A stretch of 22,134 nt of DNA. Origin: DATACZ01 sp036258795. Its GTDB lineage: Bacteria > Actinomycetota > CADDZG01 > JAHWKV01. The position numbers and the translations under genes are program-made. The notes beneath the pieces were generated by a model, which was given only the letters and a program-made list of their open reading frames with translations, searched no databases and had not been told where the DNA came from. Shown one piece after another: positions 15,370 through 22,125 of this stretch (position 1 is the first letter of the stretch; the number at the start of each line of letters is the position of its first letter). The stretch is from assembly GCA_036258795.1 (NCBI GenBank), contig DATACZ010000192.1, forward strand, positions 1 to 22,134, written 5' to 3'.

Positions 15370-15800
15370 CCACAGGTCACAAGGACTATTCAGGCACCCC
15401 GCTGGTCCGTAAGCTCGGCATCAAAGATGAATCGGCAGTCCTTCTCATCTCTGCGCCGGATGGTTTTGTGGAGGGGCTGGGCGCACTGCCTACGGGGAGC
15501 GAGATCGTGGCTGAGCCGGTGTCACCAATCGACGTGGTGGTGCTATTCGCCACCGGCGAAGATGATCTGGAGCCCTTCAGAGCTCTGGCTGCGAAGCTGG
15601 AGCCTTCAGGAGGCTTGTGGGTGGCCTGGCCCAAGAAGTCATCCCCAATACCGACAACCTTGGACTTCCGGGTAGTCCAGAGGACCGGCCTGGCTGCCGG
15701 CCTGGTGGATAACAAGTCGTGCAGCATCGACCAGGACTGGCAAGCCCTTCGGTTTGTAATTCGGTTGGCGGACCGGAAGCCTAGGGCAGGAGCTGGTTAA
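15366..15800 (+). CDS. DUF3052 family protein
   Basis: The protein has 144 residues and matches the DUF3052 pattern: GHKDYSGTPLVRKLGIKDES at the start, an APDGF motif near residue 30, then IDVVVLFATGEDDLE. GGLWVAWPKKSSPIPTTLD follows near residue 82, and LVDNKSCSIDQDWQALRFVIR is at the end. It has no signal or membrane segment, so it should be cytoplasmic. No biochemical function is known to me for the family. I chose ATG 15366, which overlaps the cytX stop by ATGA. The frame is open much further upstream, but that part lies inside cytX and lacks family resemblance. Its 3' end overlaps the convergent transketolase gene by 20 bases. Coupling to cytX places it under the TPP riboswitch, though a thiamine role is only a guess. 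Confidence 0.88.
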   Translation: MTTGHKDYSGTPLVRKLGIKDESAVLLISAPDGFVEGLGALPTGSEIVAEPVSPIDVVVLFATGEDDLEPFRALAAKLEPSGGLWVAWPKKSSPIPTTLDFRVVQRTGLAAGLVDNKSCSIDQDWQALRFVIRLADRKPRAGAG

Positions 15801-17640
15801 CCGCTTTAACGATGTGATCGGCGGAGATGCCTGCGGCGTCGAGCAGCTCGGCCGGCTTGCCGGATGTCGGCATGTCATGGACGGCCAGGTGGACGAAGCG
15901 AATCTGGTCCACCCCCGACTCTGCTAGGGCGGCCAGCACAGCATCGCCCAGCCCTCCCTCGGGCCAGTGGTCCTCTGCCACGACTATGCGCCCCTGGGTG
16001 GCCCTGGCAGCCTCCGTGAGGCCATTGATGTCGATCGGCTTGACGGAATAGGCATCGATCAGCCTGATCTTGACGCCGCCCTCTGCCAGCTCGTCGGCCG
16101 CCTTCACGGCCTCGTGAACGGTGATGCCGGCGGCGATCACGGTCACCTGGTCATCGTCACTCTGACGCACGAGGCTGCTGCCACCGATCGTGAAGGTTTC
16201 GTCGGGCCCGTAAATGATCGGAGTCTTCTCACGGGTCGTCCGGATGTAGCAGATCCCGTCTCTCTCCGCCATCTGAGCTACCAGGGAGGCGGTCTGGTTG
16301 GGATCGCAGGGGTAGAGGACCGTGCTCCCGTGAACCGCCCGCATCATGGCCAGGTCCTCGAGCGCCATCTGAGAGGGCCCATCCTCCCCGATGGACACCC
16401 CGGCGTGCGAGCCGGACAAGCGAATGTTGGCTTGTGAGACCGCGGCCATACGGATGAAGTCGTAGGCGCGGGTCAAAAAGGCAGCAAAGGTCGAGGCAAA
16501 TGGCACCAGCCCGAGCACCTGCATCCCGACCGCTGCCCCCACCATCTGCTGCTCGGCAATGTACATCTCGAAGAATCGATCTTCATGAACCGCCTTGAAG
16601 TCCTCGGAGTGAGTGGAGTTGCTCACCTCGCCGTCCAGCACGACGACATCGCCCCGGGCATCACCCAATGCCACGAGGGCTTCGCCATAGGCCTTGCGGG
16701 TTGCGAGCTTGTCGGAGGAGTAGGTCTTCAGCTCGACCGGTTTCCGTTCGAACTTCGGCGGGTCCCAGGACGGCGGAGCCTGTATCTCGAAGGTTCGTGA
16801 GGGCCCTCCCCCGATCTCTTCCAACGCTTTGGCCGTCTTCTCATCATCAAGGGCCTTACCGTGCATGCCCAGTTGGTCCTCGAGGAACGAAACTCCCTTG
16901 CCCTTTATCGTCTTGGCCAATATGGCGGTCGGCTGATCATCGTTTTCCATGGCCTGCCGGTAAGCATCGTCGATCTCCTCGAGGTTGTGGCCGTCGATCG
17001 TGATCGTCCGCCAACCGAAGCCCTCGATGCGCCTGGCGTAAGCTTCCATGTCCCACTGCAGCTCTGTGGGCCCTGCCTGCCCGAGACGGTTCACGTCCAG
17101 TATGGCGGTGAGGTTGCCCAGCCTCTCGTGGGAGCCCCGGGCGATTGCTTCCCAGATGGATCCCTCGGCGCTTTCGCTGTCGCCCACCAGTACCCAGACG
17201 TGGAAGGGAGCGTCGAGGACGCGCTTGCCGGCCAGCGCCACGCCCACTCCTATCGGAAGCCCCTGACCGAGCGACCCGGTAGCGACGTCTACCCAGGGCA
17301 GCACCGGCGTCGGGTGGCCCTCCAAACGGCTGCCAAACTTCCGGTAGCTCATGAGCTCCGCGTCGTCGACTACCCCGGCGGCGCGAAACATCGCGTACAG
17401 CAGGGGCGAGGCGTGGCCTTTGGAGAAGATCAGGTGGTCGTTGGCGGGATGGTCCGGCTCATCGAAACTGTAACGAAGGTGCCCGGTGAGCAGTACCGCC
17501 ATGAGATCGGCAGCCGACAGGGAAGAGGTCGGGTGACCCGAGCCAGCTTCGCTGGAGCAGCGAATGATATCGGCCCGCAGCTGCCGGGCAAGCTCCCGAT
17601 AGACCTCCAGCTTCGAAGCAACTTCTGTCGTCATAGCCAT
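15781..17640 (-). CDS. tkt: Transketolase (short, animal-type)
   Basis: Transketolase moves two-carbon ketol units between sugar phosphates in the pentose phosphate pathway, using TPP and a divalent metal. At 619 residues this is the single-chain form nearer in length and sequence to animal transketolase than to E. coli TktA (about 660). Its TPP-binding segment reads VLVGDSESAEGSIWEA, followed by NLTAILDVNRLGQAGPTELQ. The first domain starts with IRCSSEAGSGHPTSSLSAADLMAVL. The pyrimidine domain has MYIAEQQMVGAAVGM with the catalytic glutamate. The C-terminal domain runs from about residue 495. Start ATG 17640 is preceded by TGAGG with about 6 bases spacing. ATG 17634 is a possible alternative. 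The upstream 200 bases hold a CTCCGC/GCGGAG stem (17679-17703) but no recognised regulatory element. Confidence 0.95.
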   Translation of the reverse strand: MAMTTEVASKLEVYRELARQLRADIIRCSSEAGSGHPTSSLSAADLMAVLLTGHLRYSFDEPDHPANDHLIFSKGHASPLLYAMFRAAGVVDDAELMSYRKFGSRLEGHPTPVLPWVDVATGSLGQGLPIGVGVALAGKRVLDAPFHVWVLVGDSESAEGSIWEAIARGSHERLGNLTAILDVNRLGQAGPTELQWDMEAYARRIEGFGWRTITIDGHNLEEIDDAYRQAMENDDQPTAILAKTIKGKGVSFLEDQLGMHGKALDDEKTAKALEEIGGGPSRTFEIQAPPSWDPPKFERKPVELKTYSSDKLATRKAYGEALVALGDARGDVVVLDGEVSNSTHSEDFKAVHEDRFFEMYIAEQQMVGAAVGMQVLGLVPFASTFAAFLTRAYDFIRMAAVSQANIRLSGSHAGVSIGEDGPSQMALEDLAMMRAVHGSTVLYPCDPNQTASLVAQMAERDGICYIRTTREKTPIIYGPDETFTIGGSSLVRQSDDDQVTVIAAGITVHEAVKAADELAEGGVKIRLIDAYSVKPIDINGLTEAARATQGRIVVAEDHWPEGGLGDAVLAALAESGVDQIRFVHLAVHDMPTSGKPAELLDAAGISADHIVKAVNQLLP

Positions 17641-17835
17641 GGCAACCTCAAAGTCTATATCGCCCCCGCATCAAGAAGCTCCGCCCCTGAACTTTCTGCG
17701 GAGGGCTCACGCCGACATTACATGGTGAAGCATCTCTAGACGCCGCCCTATGCACGACTAGACCGGCCGAGGGCAGGTTAAGACCAACCGCCTTGGGGCA
17801 CATTGGCATATTTACCCTGTTGATGTTTTCTAACA

Positions 17836-17870
17836 CGAAAAAGAGGGAGCCATTTTTTGGCTCCCTCTTC
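17836..17870 (-). terminator. Intrinsic terminator of the glycine-rich small-protein gene
   Basis: A perfect 11-base stem, AAGAGGGAGCC (17841-17851) with GGCTCCCTCTT (17859-17869), closes a 7-base loop. Read on the minus strand it ends in a TTTTT run, while on the plus strand CAAGTG follows. It therefore terminates minus-strand transcription, about 42 bases after the stop of the small gene at 17912-18094. This also supports that small gene as a transcribed unit. Confidence 0.85.
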
Positions 17871-17911
17871 AAGTGAGTCAGGGGCAAAAAGTAGGGCCCC
17901 TTGAGTAGCTT

Positions 17912-18094
17912 CTAGAGGTTGCGCGGGATCTGCCTCCTGTTTCCAGGCTTGCCGGTTGCCCACCAGTGGGGCTCGCCCGGCCGGATGACACCACCCCTCA
18001 TCTGCTCCTCGAACGGTATGGACGGTGCCACGCCGCGGTTGTCGGCGCTCCACCCGCCGCCGCCACCTCCGTATCCGCCTTGCCGGTAAGCCAC
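17912..18094 (-). CDS. Small glycine-rich basic protein of unknown function (60 residues)
   Basis: I do not recognise this protein. It starts at GTG 18094, preceded by AAGGAGGG 7 bases upstream, the strongest ribosome site in this part of the window, and ends at TAG 17912-17914. An intrinsic terminator follows at once. Residues 6-14 are nearly all glycine (GGYGGGGGG), followed by WSADNRGVAP. The C-terminal third is GGVIRPGEPHWWATGKPGNR and QIPRNL, rich in Arg, Pro and Trp. There is no signal peptide, cysteine or membrane helix. Codons favour G or C at the third position, as in a translated gene. A frame extension to 18127 is possible but would cover the ribosome site. It could be a nucleic-acid-binding or structural peptide, which is a guess from composition only. 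It lies 91 bases behind the phosphoribosyltransferase gene. Confidence 0.75.
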   Translation of the reverse strand: MAYRQGGYGGGGGGWSADNRGVAPSIPFEEQMRGGVIRPGEPHWWATGKPGNRRQIPRNL

Positions 18095-18185
18095 TACCTG
18101 ACCCTCCTTACTCGGTCTACCCAACAAACCGTGATTGATCTATAGCCATACACTAGCTCAGGCGGGTTTTTTTTGCATTTGCTTG

Positions 18186-18878
18186 CTAGGCGCTCGGGTC
18201 GGCTTTGCTGCTTGGAGAGACCCCGCCGGCCATCGCCAGGAGCTCTTGAACCTCTGCGTCGGTCAGCTGGTTGAAGTCGCGATACCACTGGCCAACCGCG
18301 AAGAAGTGGTCCGTCTCAATTAGGCAGATCACCTCATCGGCCTCTTGACGGAGGGTGCGGCAGGTCTTCCCTGCTCCGGCCGGAACCGCCACCACTACCT
18401 TTTTCGGCCCCTGCATCCGAACAGACTGCACCGCAGCACGCATGGTCGCGCCGGTTGCCAGACCATCGTCGACCAGTATCACCGTGGCTCCGTCGATCTT
18501 AGGAGGGGGACGGTCTCCTCGGTAGTCACGTTCCCGGCGCTCGACCTCCTCGCGTTCTTTTGCGGCCACCTGCTCGATAGTCTCCTCCGCAATTCGCAAT
18601 TCGGAGATGACCCTCGGGTTCAGGACACGTACCCCACCAGTGGCAACCGCTCCCATCGCCATCTCTGGGTATGCCGGCACGCCGAGCTTTCGGACCACGA
18701 ATACGTCCAGGGGAGCGTTCAACGCCTTTGCCACCTCAAAGGCGACCGGCACACCCCCGCGGGGAAGGCCCAACACAAGTAGGTCGGGAACGTTTCGGTA
18801 GTCGAGCAGCTTCTCAGCGAGAGCTTGCCCTGCCTGGCGACGCTCCTGGAACCTCCCATCGACCATGCCGGCACTCAT
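18186..18878 (-). CDS. Phosphoribosyltransferase family protein
   Basis: The 230-residue protein has a type I phosphoribosyltransferase fold. The PRPP-binding motif VILVDDGLATGATM lies at residues 133-146, and an N-terminal LGLPRGGVPVAFEVAKALN precedes FVVRKLGVPAYPEMAMGAV. This arrangement matches the predicted phosphoribosyltransferases of COG1926, for which the accepted base is unknown. A charged region at about residues 98-120 (EETIEQVAAKEREEVERRER) is the insertion typical of that group. The C-terminal Thr-Asp-His-Phe-Phe and DFNQLTDAEVQELL are also typical. I took ATG 18878. A TTG two codons upstream and an ATG four codons downstream are possible. The ribosome site is weak. It lies on the same strand 108 bases after the aquaporin gene, so the two may share a transcript, but their link is unclear. 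Confidence 0.87.
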   Translation of the reverse strand: MSAGMVDGRFQERRQAGQALAEKLLDYRNVPDLLVLGLPRGGVPVAFEVAKALNAPLDVFVVRKLGVPAYPEMAMGAVATGGVRVLNPRVISELRIAEETIEQVAAKEREEVERRERDYRGDRPPPKIDGATVILVDDGLATGATMRAAVQSVRMQGPKKVVVAVPAGAGKTCRTLRQEADEVICLIETDHFFAVGQWYRDFNQLTDAEVQELLAMAGGVSPSSKADPSA

Positions 18879-18986
18879 AATCAACCGCTTCGACTCTTGA
18901 CTATCCCGAAGGTGCTCTACCCGGAACTCGGGTAACCAATCCGGTTCGTTCTACTCCGGTTTATGTTCCTCCGTGCGCTACGAAGC

Positions 18987-19856
18987 CTAGGGCAATTTGC
19001 TTTGCCCGCCCGGCGGCGTTCTGTCCGGCGGAGGCAGCTCTTCCTCGGCGGTGACATGGGCAGCGGGGGAGGGTGCGGTGGACTCTGCGGACGGCCTAGG
19101 GCTAGCTGCCGAGGACTCTGAGTCGATGAGGAGCGAAGGGGCCTCTGCAGGCTCCTCAAGGACCTGAGGCTCGCCGGTTTCCCGACCGAGGAAGGCGAGT
19201 TCGTAGGCTGCGGAAGCCATTAACGCTCCCACTATTGGCCCAATGATCCATACGGGCCAGTTGTCGAACTGAGCCGAGGCAACCGCGGGCCCGATCCATC
19301 GGGCCGGATTCATGATCCCGCCCGTGAAGGGCGCTCCGGTAAGAACGCCGACCACCACAGTCAAGCCGATAGCCAGGGGCACCCGACGTGAAAGCCTTCT
19401 GGGGTCTACAACCACGCCCCAGAGGACGAATACCAGGATGAATGTCAGAACAATCTCGATGATGCCGCCCTGGACGAGCGTGGTGGTGGGTCCCAGGGCC
19501 GGGACGCCTGCTCCTACGGCTTCAACCGCATCGGCGGGGAATATGCGCGCAACCGCAAGCCCGGCGAGGATTGCTCCAAGCAGATCGGCCGCCAGGTAGC
19601 CTCCCAGGTCCTTGAGCGTTATTCGTCTGGCGATGTAGAAGGCAAGGCTGATCGCGGGGTTGGCGTATCCCTCGGTTAGTCCAGTGAATGCCATGAGCGT
19701 GATCGCATATGCAAGGCCATAGGCGAGTGCGATCCCCAGCGGGCCAAATGAATCCCTGACCTGCACTACGGAAAGCTCCTGATCGGCCACAATCGCTCCC
19801 GCCGCCAAGAAGACGACAAAGAAGACGGCTAGGAACTCGGCCAAGTACTTCCTCAA
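18987..19856 (-). CDS. Aquaporin / glycerol facilitator (MIP family) with acidic tail
   Basis: This channel of the major intrinsic protein family passes water or small neutral solutes. Both pore motifs are intact: NPA at residues 66-68 (EGYANPAISLAF) and NPA at 183-185 followed by Arg186 (GGIMNPARWIGPA), the filter arginine. Six membrane helices lie between residues about 5 and 222. Beyond them is a tail of about 65 residues rich in Glu, Pro, Ser and Ala, likely disordered and cytoplasmic, which is longer than usual. I chose TTG 19856 (MRKYLAEFLAVFF) because AGGGAGAG lies just upstream and the first helix then begins where the family normally does. A TTG at 19943 would add 29 Arg-rich residues with no family counterpart. 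Transport specificity cannot be stated. Confidence 0.88.
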   Translation of the reverse strand: MRKYLAEFLAVFFVVFLAAGAIVADQELSVVQVRDSFGPLGIALAYGLAYAITLMAFTGLTEGYANPAISLAFYIARRITLKDLGGYLAADLLGAILAGLAVARIFPADAVEAVGAGVPALGPTTTLVQGGIIEIVLTFILVFVLWGVVVDPRRLSRRVPLAIGLTVVVGVLTGAPFTGGIMNPARWIGPAVASAQFDNWPVWIIGPIVGALMASAAYELAFLGRETGEPQVLEEPAEAPSLLIDSESSAASPRPSAESTAPSPAAHVTAEEELPPPDRTPPGGQSKLP

Positions 19857-19955
19857 AAGATCTCTCCCTTCGTCATGTCTGAGCCTGGCCCGGAGATGGC
19901 GCAGCCGTCCGACATTTCGAGGTCGGCCCGGCTGGGCGCTCAAGTAAGCGGCCAG

Positions 19956-19961
19956 TAAACT
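19956..19961 (+). promoter_or_regulatory. Probable -10 element for a leaderless glycosyltransferase mRNA
   Basis: TAAACT fits the actinobacterial TANNNT -10 pattern and ends 10 bases before the ATG at 19972. Transcription would start about 0-4 bases ahead of the start codon. No purine-rich ribosome site is present in front of the ATG (CTCCTTGATCAT precedes it). Both facts point to a leaderless transcript. No -35 hexamer was found. Confidence 0.45.
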
Positions 19962-19971
19962 CCTTGATCAT

Positions 19972-21072
19972 ATGCGCCTTCTGGTGATCACCAATGACTT
20001 TCCCCCCGGCCTGGGCGGCATCGAGAACTACACCTACTCCCTGGTGAAGCGCTGGCCCTACGAAGTGACGGTCGTAACTAGACATCAGCCCGGTGCCGAG
20101 GAATTCGACGCACGCCAGAGCTTCGAGGTGTTGCGGGAGCCGGTGAAGACCCTGCTTCCTTCTCCCCATCTCCTCCGCCGGCTACGTATTTTGGTACGGG
20201 ACAGGGGCATCGAAGCCGTTCACTTTCCATCAGCTCTCCCGCTCGGGATCTTGGGCCGTCGTCTCAGCGTCCCTTACGCGGTCAGCGTACATGGCGGAGA
20301 GTTCCTGCTGGCTTCCAGGCTTCCCACGGTTCGAAGCCTTTTGAGGCTCGTCTGCAGGGGCGGGTCGGTGATGCTACCGGAGTCTTCGTTTGCGGAGGCG
20401 CTGGTTAAGCGGTTCTTGGGTAACGACGTCCGTCTAAGGCGAGTAACCTGCGGCGTGGACCCCCACCGCTTCGGCCGAAAGGCGGCCCCGCCGGCAGTCT
20501 CGGCCTCGGGTCCGGTGATCCTTTCGGTCAGCCGTTTGGTAGCTCGCAAGGGATTGAGGACCCTGATCAAGTGTCTGCCATTGATTCATCGCCGCCACCC
20601 CGGTGCTCACCTGCTCATTGTCGGAGGGGGGCCGGACCTCGACAGGCTGAAGAGCATGAGCTCGTCGAGGGGGGTCGAGAGCTCGGTCACGTTCGCCGGG
20701 CCTCAGCCTTGGGACGAGATCCCCAGGTACTACTCGGCTGGGAACATCTTCGCGCTCCCCACTCACGCGAGGTTCTGGGGCACTGAGACGGAGGGGCTTC
20801 CACTAGTCTTTGTGGAAGCTGCCGCGGCGGGTCTTCCGCTGGTAGGAGGAGACGTGGGAGGGGTACGTGATGCCGTCCGGGAAGGCGAGACCGGCTACAT
20901 CGTGGATGGAAACAATTTGGAAGAGACGGCCGGGGCAATCATCAAGTTGATCGACGCCCCCGAGACTGCCAGCCGGTTTGGGCGGGCGGCCCGCGAGATG
21001 GTGCTCAAGGAGTTCGACTGGGACACCGTGGCCGAGCTGTACCAACGGGCTCTTATCGAGAACTGCGTCTAG
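19972..21072 (+). CDS. GT4-family glycosyltransferase (PimB/MgtA-like)
   Basis: The 366-residue protein has the GT-B fold of retaining GT4 enzymes. The N-terminal acceptor domain starts with LLVITNDFPPGLGGIENYTYSL, with the glycine-rich PPGLGGIE loop, and includes YAVSVHGGEFL near residue 110. The C-terminal donor domain starts near residue 180 with PVILSVSRLVARKGLRTLI, where Arg and Lys contact the nucleotide diphosphate. The EX7E motif is Glu274 to Glu282 (EGLPLVFVE). Close relatives are actinobacterial GDP-mannose-dependent phosphatidylinositol monomannoside mannosyltransferases, so a role in cell-envelope glycolipid synthesis is plausible. The sugar and acceptor cannot be fixed from sequence. 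The gene is divergent from the aquaporin gene. It has no ribosome site and is probably leaderless. A small membrane protein gene follows. Confidence 0.9.
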   Translation: MRLLVITNDFPPGLGGIENYTYSLVKRWPYEVTVVTRHQPGAEEFDARQSFEVLREPVKTLLPSPHLLRRLRILVRDRGIEAVHFPSALPLGILGRRLSVPYAVSVHGGEFLLASRLPTVRSLLRLVCRGGSVMLPESSFAEALVKRFLGNDVRLRRVTCGVDPHRFGRKAAPPAVSASGPVILSVSRLVARKGLRTLIKCLPLIHRRHPGAHLLIVGGGPDLDRLKSMSSSRGVESSVTFAGPQPWDEIPRYYSAGNIFALPTHARFWGTETEGLPLVFVEAAAAGLPLVGGDVGGVRDAVREGETGYIVDGNNLEETAGAIIKLIDAPETASRFGRAAREMVLKEFDWDTVAELYQRALIENCV

Positions 21073-21100
21073 TCACCTTGCTGCTTACGCCCGCCTGACA

Positions 21101-21292
21101 TTGTTCCCAAGCTCCTTCGCCGTCGGCGCCATGATCATCGGAGCCATCTGGATCGTCCAGGGGCTTGGGATGGCAAACACCGGCTCGTTCATGGACGGAA
21201 ACATCTTTTGGGCCGCCATGGGCTTGGTGCTCGTTCTCATAGGCTTTGGAACCCTGATTGCTCGCCGGAGGCGGCCTCCAGGGGGTAAGTAA
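21101..21292 (+). CDS. Small two-helix membrane protein
   Basis: About 63 residues with two hydrophobic helices, FAVGAMIIGAIWIVQGLGM (residues about 6-24) and IFWAAMGLVLVLIGFGTLIA (about 35-54), followed by the basic end RRRRPPGGK. Short proteins with the pattern IWI-QGLG, then G-SFM-G, then FWA are common in actinobacteria and have no known function. The positive tail should face the cytoplasm. The start is uncertain. TTG 21101 gives a full first helix, while ATG 21131 would cut it to about 14 residues. Neither has a clear ribosome site. It lies 28 bases after the glycosyltransferase stop, probably on the same mRNA. The open frame extends upstream to 20978, but that part overlaps the glycosyltransferase in another frame. 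Confidence 0.65.
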   Translation: MFPSSFAVGAMIIGAIWIVQGLGMANTGSFMDGNIFWAAMGLVLVLIGFGTLIARRRRPPGGK

Positions 21293-21330
21293 TCACAAGC
21301 GAATCGGGTCGGCTTGATCTCTGGGGTGAT

Positions 21331-21711
21331 TTAACCGACCGTCGCTATGGCGTCGATTTCAAAAAGAGCATTCTTTGGAAGGGTCTTCACGGCCACCGTG
21401 CTCCTTGCGGGAAGTGATTCGCCGAAGTATCGGGCATAGATTTCGTTCATCCGGCTGAAGTCGTCCATAGAGGCCAGGTATACCGTGGTCTTCACAACGT
21501 CCGCGGATCCGGCTCCTGCGGCCCGAAGCACTCCTGAGAGGTTTTCTAGTGCCCGGGTTACCTGACCTTCCAGATCCGGGGCGAGCTCACCGCTTTCAGG
21601 ATCGAGGCCTATCTGACCAGAGCTGAAGAGCAGGTTCCCCGAAACTACCGCCTGCGAGTAGGGTCCGATCGCCTTGGGCGCTTCACTTGTGGACACGATT
21701 TGTCTGTTCAT
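21331..21711 (-). CDS. ridA: RidA family reactive enamine/imine deaminase
   Basis: RidA (YjgF/YER057c/UK114 family) hydrolyses reactive enamines and imines, such as 2-aminoacrylate released by PLP enzymes, and so protects other enzymes. The 126-residue length is standard for this trimeric cytoplasmic protein. Key residues are in place: Arg103 (PARSTVAV) and Glu118 (LFEIDAIA), equal to Arg105 and Glu120 of the E. coli protein. The N-terminal EAPKAIGPYSQAV and the LLFSSGQIGLDP segment are also typical. The ATG has AAAAGGAGG 4-5 bases upstream, an excellent ribosome site. It is convergent with the small membrane protein, with 38 bases between the ends and no clear terminator. Confidence 0.95.
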   Translation of the reverse strand: MNRQIVSTSEAPKAIGPYSQAVVSGNLLFSSGQIGLDPESGELAPDLEGQVTRALENLSGVLRAAGAGSADVVKTTVYLASMDDFSRMNEIYARYFGESLPARSTVAVKTLPKNALFEIDAIATVG

Positions 21712-21927
21712 AAAGCCTCCTTTTCGCTAGTTGTGGCCCGAGTACATCACACCCCATCGACCGCACTTCGCACGGCTGGAGCTATAAAGAACTCTGCAAG
21801 ACTGAGTGAGATCAGAAGTGCCGGCGAGAGGCATATCCCGTCCAGGCGGCGATCCCTGTGCTAGCGTGGCCACTAAAGCCGGTGATTAATTGGCCGCGAC
21901 ATCAAGCGGTGAAGAAAGGAGCTAGAG

Positions 21928-22080
21928 ATGGCCAAGTACGAGGGCTATTGCGTTAAGTGCAGGGAAAAGCGAGAGTTTGAGGGCGAGGAGCGCAACTTGC
22001 CCAACGGCCGGATGGCTGCTCAAGGAACCTGTCCCGTTTGCGGCACCAAGGTCACCCGCATGCTTGGGAAGTCTGCCTGA
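21928..22080 (+). CDS. DUF5679 zinc-ribbon protein (50 residues)
   Basis: This very short protein carries a zinc ribbon: Cys8-Val-Lys-Cys11 and Cys35-Pro-Val-Cys38. The rest reads as in DUF5679 proteins, with KREFEGEERNLPNGRMAAQG between the pairs and KVTRMLGK after them. Such ribbons resemble the DNA-binding zinc modules at the C-terminus of some topoisomerases, but the free-standing proteins have no established role. AAAGGAG lies 7 bases before the ATG. An intrinsic terminator follows the stop, so it is probably a one-gene unit. The 216-base region before it holds the divergent ridA promoter too. TGTGCTAGCGT (TAGCGT at 21862-21867) is a possible extended -10 element for this gene. Confidence 0.88.
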   Translation: MAKYEGYCVKCREKREFEGEERNLPNGRMAAQGTCPVCGTKVTRMLGKSA

Positions 22081-22094
22081 CCTATGTCATCACC

Positions 22095-22125
22095 GGCCCG
22101 CTTCCCGTAGCCGGGCCTTATCTTT
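22095..22125 (+). terminator. Probable intrinsic terminator after the DUF5679 gene
   Basis: A stem, GGCCCG (22095-22100) with CGGGCC (22112-22117), closes an 11-base loop and is followed by TTATCTTT. It starts 15 bases after the stop codon. The T-tract is broken and the stem is only 6 pairs, so its strength is moderate. Confidence 0.55.

Noticed and set aside
16861..17739. Plus-strand open frame of 292 codons opposite the transketolase gene
   Set aside because: It is antisense to a certain transketolase and shows no domain or ribosome site.
18155..18178. GGCGGG followed by eight T on the plus strand, looking like a terminator
   Set aside because: Only the second half of a terminator is present. 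No matching CCCGCC arm lies within a sensible distance upstream, so no hairpin forms.
18918..18934. TACCCG / CGGGTA hairpin between the aquaporin and phosphoribosyltransferase genes
   Set aside because: A six-pair stem without T-tract on either strand. Chance is likely in GC-rich DNA.
21307..21340. Inverted repeat GGTCGG / CCGACC between the convergent ends of the small membrane protein and ridA genes
   Set aside because: The loop is 22 bases and no T-tract follows on either strand. The repeat also reaches into the ridA stop region. Weak as a terminator.
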